From NCBI GenBank assembly GCA_000320545.1, contig ADNK01000470.1:1-45876 (forward strand): a DNA stretch of 45,876 bases, written 5' to 3'. Shown here one piece after another: positions 42,170-45,876 of the stretch. The stretch's first letter is position 1, and the number at the start of each line of letters is the position of its first letter. The notes under the pieces were generated by a model. That model did not search any database and was not told the DNA's origin. It saw nothing but the letters and a program-made list of their open reading frames with translations. This stretch comes from Bigelowiella natans CCMP2755 (Eukaryota; Cercozoa; Chlorarachniophyceae). Made by a program: the position numbers and the translations under genes.

Positions 42170-43123
42170 CTACTCAGTCTTCTTGTCGCTATTCTTTTCA
42201 TCTGTCGGTCTAGATCCAATCAGATACAGATGCAGCTCTGAGGATTGATAGTCCGGGTGGAGATCTTTTGCTTTAATTTTAGCTATAGACACACCAGGGA
42301 CTTTTCTACTGAGCTTCTGGAAAAACTCCTTCTCATTACTCTTTTTTCGCTGTTCGTAGCTCAGGTAAACAGATAAGCCGCCGCGTTCGAGGAGAGAGGA
42401 GAGCACGCGTATCAGCGGATCATATAGTTCCGGCCAGATGACAACATCGCTCGCACATATGATATCAAATCGTTCATTTTTCCATTTCTGTATCGTCGCA
42501 GCAGCATCTGGTGAATCGTCACACCAATCTAATGCCTCGATCTTCACCTTAGAGTCTTTACTCTCCCAAATTTTGCGGTTCATTTCCGCGTTTTTGGCCA
42601 GTAAGGGTATTGTTCGAGGGTGATCGCTCAACGTAACACGACAACGCTTTTGTGAGCAAGCTAAAACCAGGCCAACGATGCCAGTTCCACTTCCTATGTC
42701 GAGAACACTGCAGCCCGACTGAAAGCAGATCTTTTGGTGCTCCAGGTAGCGACATAAAACTAATGCAGAATCCCAGACTGTTGCACCGATCCCTCCCCTG
42801 AGGCTGCCAAGGGGATCTTGTGCAACTAAAACCTCTGTGGCATCTTTATCTGCGCACTCATATCTATGGGTATATGCTGGATCGAGCAGGTCGTCGATGT
42901 GTTTTCCCTCTGCTTCCGTCTTCTCCCCCCCTTTCACTTGGCTTGGCAGCCTCGATGATTTCGACTTCGAGGGCTCGCGTACAAACTTCTTTCCCTCTTT
43001 GTCTCCCGCCGAGGGAGACTGCTCTCCACCAGAGCTAGAATTGTTTCCCCTTCCCTCCATCTCCAGGGAGGGGAAAGAGGGAATTATGGCTTCTGTTCTG
43101 CTTTGTCTTTCCGATGTTTCCAT
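42170..43123 (-). CDS. METTL21-type (Methyltransf_16) protein methyltransferase
   Basis: Single-exon gene, 317 residues. The first 90 residues are polar and low complexity. The core is a class I S-adenosylmethionine methyltransferase of the Methyltransf_16 family, which methylates lysines on chaperones, translation factors or other proteins. Visible motifs: GATVWDSALVLCRYLE (the family's G...W..a..L..yL), SVLDIGSGTGIVGLVLA (motif I), VTLSDHPRTIPLLAKN (motif II with its acidic residue), IEALDWCDD (motif III) and FDIICASDVVIWPELYDPLI, the D.V.W/Y..LY.PL post-motif characteristic of METTL21/VCPKMT. Then GGLSVYLSYEQRKKSNEKEF. Substrate cannot be assigned. The ATG at 43123 is 40 bp from an inverted repeat of TGCGACA. 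Confidence 0.88.
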   Translation of the reverse strand: METSERQSRTEAIIPSFPSLEMEGRGNNSSSGGEQSPSAGDKEGKKFVREPSKSKSSRLPSQVKGGEKTEAEGKHIDDLLDPAYTHRYECADKDATEVLVAQDPLGSLRGGIGATVWDSALVLCRYLEHQKICFQSGCSVLDIGSGTGIVGLVLACSQKRCRVTLSDHPRTIPLLAKNAEMNRKIWESKDSKVKIEALDWCDDSPDAAATIQKWKNERFDIICASDVVIWPELYDPLIRVLSSLLERGGLSVYLSYEQRKKSNEKEFFQKLSRKVPGVSIAKIKAKDLHPDYQSSELHLYLIGSRPTDEKNSDKKTE

Positions 43124-43868
43124 ATTAAATTATTGTCCAAATTTTTGCCAATATTTATACTCTGCGACAAATATAAATTATGTCGCATACTAAAAACCGG
43201 AATACCAAATGGCACTGACAACGTTCATGACGTCGCCTTGTCGCTGTCTCACAGCGATTTCGATAGAATTCTTGCATGCGACTTGTAAATATGAGCATTT
43301 ATCCAATAAACGGATCGTTTTTAACCGAAAAACGACTCCACTGCTAGGTCTGCTAAAGTCTGAAAATGAGAAACCTACTGGTAACTGACACCTCTTTCGC
43401 GCTCCGAAGGTGGTGGTGGTGGCGGTGGTGGGGTGGTGATGATGGTGGAAAGGTGTATGAGAATGGTTTACCGTACACTCATTATGAATACGAAGGAGTG
43501 CTAAGCCTTCATATTGACACTTATTGACAACTGTGACGGAAACTGTTCCTAGACAAACAGCGACGTCTTTGTTCGCTGAATGGAACGATTGAAGACGCAA
43601 TGGTGTTCAAACGCAAGTTCTCTTCTTAAAACGAGTTTTGTTTTAGGCGATGAAACGCCGTGCCGACCATTGAGCTACTGTAAGATAAAAGGGAGCTGCA
43701 TCACTGAACGAGCACTAGGGATCCACTTGCAAACATGGATAGCTACGCAGAGGTCCTATTTTTCGAAATATGGAGGTTTAAGAAGGGGGGGGGGGGGGGG
43801 GAGTGTGGGCAACTAGTTCTATATAGAAAACATCGGAAATGATATTAAACACGCACGTAAATCACTCA

Positions 43869-43904
<36 letters not shown>

Positions 43905-44359
43905 CCTATACAAAGTTGTGTAGGGACCTTCCAACACTTTCCAAAACTTAACCATGGATAATAAACACGTCAGAATCTGAAGAGAAAACAGAGGCTGGAG
44001 TTCTTCAGGAGGGTGTCGGAGGCACGACAGAAAGCTGTGATAGACACCAGCGAGCCCATGACATCCAAGCTGCACTCTACCTTTCGAGCATCGATCCGGA
44101 CAAAACAAACCAAATGTAACATAAAATGAAGCCACACAATGAATATCATGACACAATTTTATGAAATCGAATATTCACTGGGAGACATAGGCCTTCACTG
44201 TTCACACACTTTATGTTGTGTTTGGAGGATAACTCTTGTTGGGGGGTCTAAGTCTCATGTCCCACACACTTATGGCACAAATATTTCACATGCGCGCCGT
44301 CGTGTTAAACCTGGGTGCGACTCTAAATTTCCATTTTTTACTTGCTTGCATAATTCCAG
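43124..44359. other. 5' region between divergent genes
   Basis: Holds the METTL21-type promoter, a (GGT)n-like tract (43408-43450), a run of about 15 G at 43786-43801 and an (AC)n tract at 43870-43901. The 5' exons of the CFAP97-like gene probably lie here: ATG 43735 (MDSYAEVLFFEIW, GT donor after TGGAG) and a stretch ending TNISHARRRVKP near 44260-44315 are candidates, but the joins are unresolved. Confidence 0.35.
43163..43187. promoter_or_regulatory. Inverted repeat of TGCGACA flanking an ATATAAAT core
   Basis: TGCGACA at 43163-43169 and its reverse complement TGTCGCA at 43181-43187, separated by 11 bp containing ATATAAAT. Lies 40-64 bp upstream of the METTL21-type ATG. Could be a dimeric transcription-factor site around a TATA-like core. 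Confidence 0.5.
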
Positions 44360-44746
44360 ATCGCGAGACGAGGATAAAGCTAGAAAACATGAAACTTTTG
44401 AACAGACTTCGCAAGATCAACGCTAGGTAGTTGATTGAGCTTGCCAGGATTTTTGGTCGGAAAGTAGTGCTCAGTAAGTACATGAATATGTTTTTCTGAT
44501 GGCAGACCTACGAGCAAGGGTAATATAGGCATACTCCACTCTTCATCTTATATGGCCTCGCGCAAAATGAAGATGGAGAGGATCAACTGGGAAAATCAGA
44601 GGATGCACAATCGCCTCCAGAAAACAGGGCCAGCAATAGATTCCTGGTTCATATGCAATGGGGTCGGACCGAAGAACTCCTCTCTCGTTAAAGAGGCAGT
44701 TAAGGTACTGCGACATACATGGTGGGGGAGTGCTCGCTGTTACTGA
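44360..44746 (+). CDS. CFAP97-like (Hemingway family) axonemal protein, internal exons
   Basis: Three exons keep phase: 44360-44426, a 14-nt microexon 44506-44519, and 44529 to at least 44662. They encode RETRIKLENMKLLNRLRKI, then NARPTSKGILHSSSYMASRK, then MKMERINWENQRMHNRLQKT and GPAIDSW. The paired EN..LL.R/K helices separated by a basic loop match the CFAP97/KIAA1430 domain, as in CFAP97D1 (YENKQLCQKIANAH, then ITMENQGILKRL, then KPHYD). Members localise to flagellar axonemes. The upstream start and the end are not resolved; a Ser/Lys/Asn-rich stretch at 44909-44985 (NSSKNKNSRKSSSASRRPSS) could be the C-terminal region of the same gene. Confidence 0.6.
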
Positions 44747-44985
44747 AACTGCTGATGACACGATGCATGATATGATGGTGAGGATGATGATTGGAAAGAT
44801 GGCAGAGAGAAAGTTCTCTAACAGAGAGAAGAAAACCAATAGGTTCAGCATTATCAACGTGCACTGCACGCACTTGTTTGTTTGTCTATTCCAACCGTGT
44901 GATTTCCCATGAATAATTCGTCTAAGAATAAAAATTCTCGGAAGTCCTCGAGTGCCTCCAGGCGCCCCTCTTCGGCGGGGGTAAC

Positions 44986-45838
44986 GGTAGTAATGATGAA
45001 TTCAAATGAGCGAAATGCTGTCTGCATACTGATGTATGGGGACGTTTTGCGGCGACTTTCCTTGGCAATTTTTTTGAATTCTCTCAGAAAATGTTACTTT
45101 TTGTCTTGTCTCATAGGATTCAGATACGATCCATCGGCGTTTGCGAGTCTATTTTCGAATCTTATCATATTTGTATTCCCCCCCCCCCCCCCCTTCACGA
45201 CAAAAATATTAGAAACCACGAAGGTCTCCATTAAAGCGGAGAGGAGGCAGCACATCCGTTGCCGCGAAGACGCGAGGGAGAACAAAAGCTTCGAGTTATG
45301 TTTCGGTGAGGATGGTACCTGTGCCAGAATACGAATTGCTTACTATTCGTCGCCATCTTCTGATCCAAGCTCTTCTTCCTTCTTTTTGTCATTCTTCGCA
45401 TATAAATAAGCAGAAAGGAAAGGAGTTGTACAGCGAACTTCTGAAGATCGGGTCATATCTGATCAAGGTATTCATAAATTCTCGTTACTTCAGCCTGGCT
45501 TGAGAAGCACTCGAAAGATGTCAACCCGGCGATTCGCGAATCCTTTTCAACTTATACACCTTCCATTCTCTCCGTCCCTACGACATGATCAAATACACAA
45601 AACTGTGATGATGAAGCCTCCACGAACGCTATTGAAACCTTATGTACAGCTCTGCGTCTCGGAAGTTAATACGGCAAATAGGCACTTCCTGAGAATACTC
45701 GCGACGAAGGAAGACGTACGACTAGTTTGTTGACCCCCCCTCCCCTCCTCCCGTTGGACCTTTTCCAACTCACATCCAGAGTTAGTTTTTGCTGTCCGTC
45801 ATCGTCGTCGGTATAATGTGTGTGCATATAAATGTAGA

Positions 45839-45876
<38 letters not shown>
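44986..45876. other. Unassigned right end of the window
   Basis: Contains coding-looking fragments on the plus strand (for example VSIKAERRQHIRCREDARE near 45215-45290, and ELYSELLKIGSYLI near 45424-45468) that I could not join or recognise; they may belong to the CFAP97-like gene or the next one. A C-run lies at 45180-45193 and a (TA)n tract closes the window (45844-45876). Confidence 0.35.

Noticed and set aside
1-45876. tRNA or rRNA genes
   Set aside because: No cloverleaf with A/B boxes or conserved rRNA segments was noticed by eye. A tRNAscan-SE and Infernal run would be decisive.

Overview
This is a nuclear chromosome segment from a eukaryote. Almost every gene is split by short GT-AG introns, mostly 50-100 bp with pyrimidine-rich acceptors. 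Genes sit a few hundred bases apart, and twelve (TA)n and several (GT/AC)n microsatellites interrupt introns and intergenic DNA. Two gene products begin with an ER-type signal sequence followed by a basic, Ser/Thr-rich stretch, which is the layout of plastid targeting in algae with secondary plastids. Flagellum/centriole-type genes (CFAP97-like, CCDC112-like) suggest a flagellated cell. A chlorarachniophyte or similar secondary-plastid alga fits, but the species cannot be fixed from sequence alone. All exon models come from reading splice signals, phase and protein motifs by eye.

Layout, left to right: end of an unknown + gene (to 528); unknown - gene (1297-1708 and upstream); Elongin-A-like + (2612-3676); plastid-type SET-domain methyltransferase - (4683-8241); kelch relic + (8601-9021); TLC-domain/flavin-oxidoreductase fusion - (9568-13022); two-pore channel with an N-terminal cyclic-nucleotide-binding-like domain + (13735-19887); RlmD/TrmA-type RNA m5U methyltransferase - (20867-23279); CCDC112-like - (24280-28280); membrane protein ending in a ubiquitin-like fold + (28748-30277); four-CBS protein - (30919-32013); universal stress protein + (32604-33832); acidic protein - (34600-35621); RAD54 - (35930-39446); CPSF30 + (39981-41455); METTL21-type methyltransferase - (42170-43123); CFAP97-like + (from about 44360).

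The genes are not an operon or obvious pathway. What is systematic is the geometry: divergent 5'-5' gaps alternate with convergent 3'-3' gaps. The gaps next to 3' ends are loaded with short palindromes of the GCATGC, GCTAGC and TGCACA/TGTGCA types, while 5' gaps lack them and often carry the heptamer TGCGACA/TGTCGCA.

The most unusual content is three domain architectures: (1) TLC membrane domain fused to a COG2907/UfaO-like flavoprotein; (2) CNBD-like domain fused to an EF-hand two-pore channel; (3) a signal/TM-anchored protein whose C-terminus is a ubiquitin-like fold ending in LRGS.
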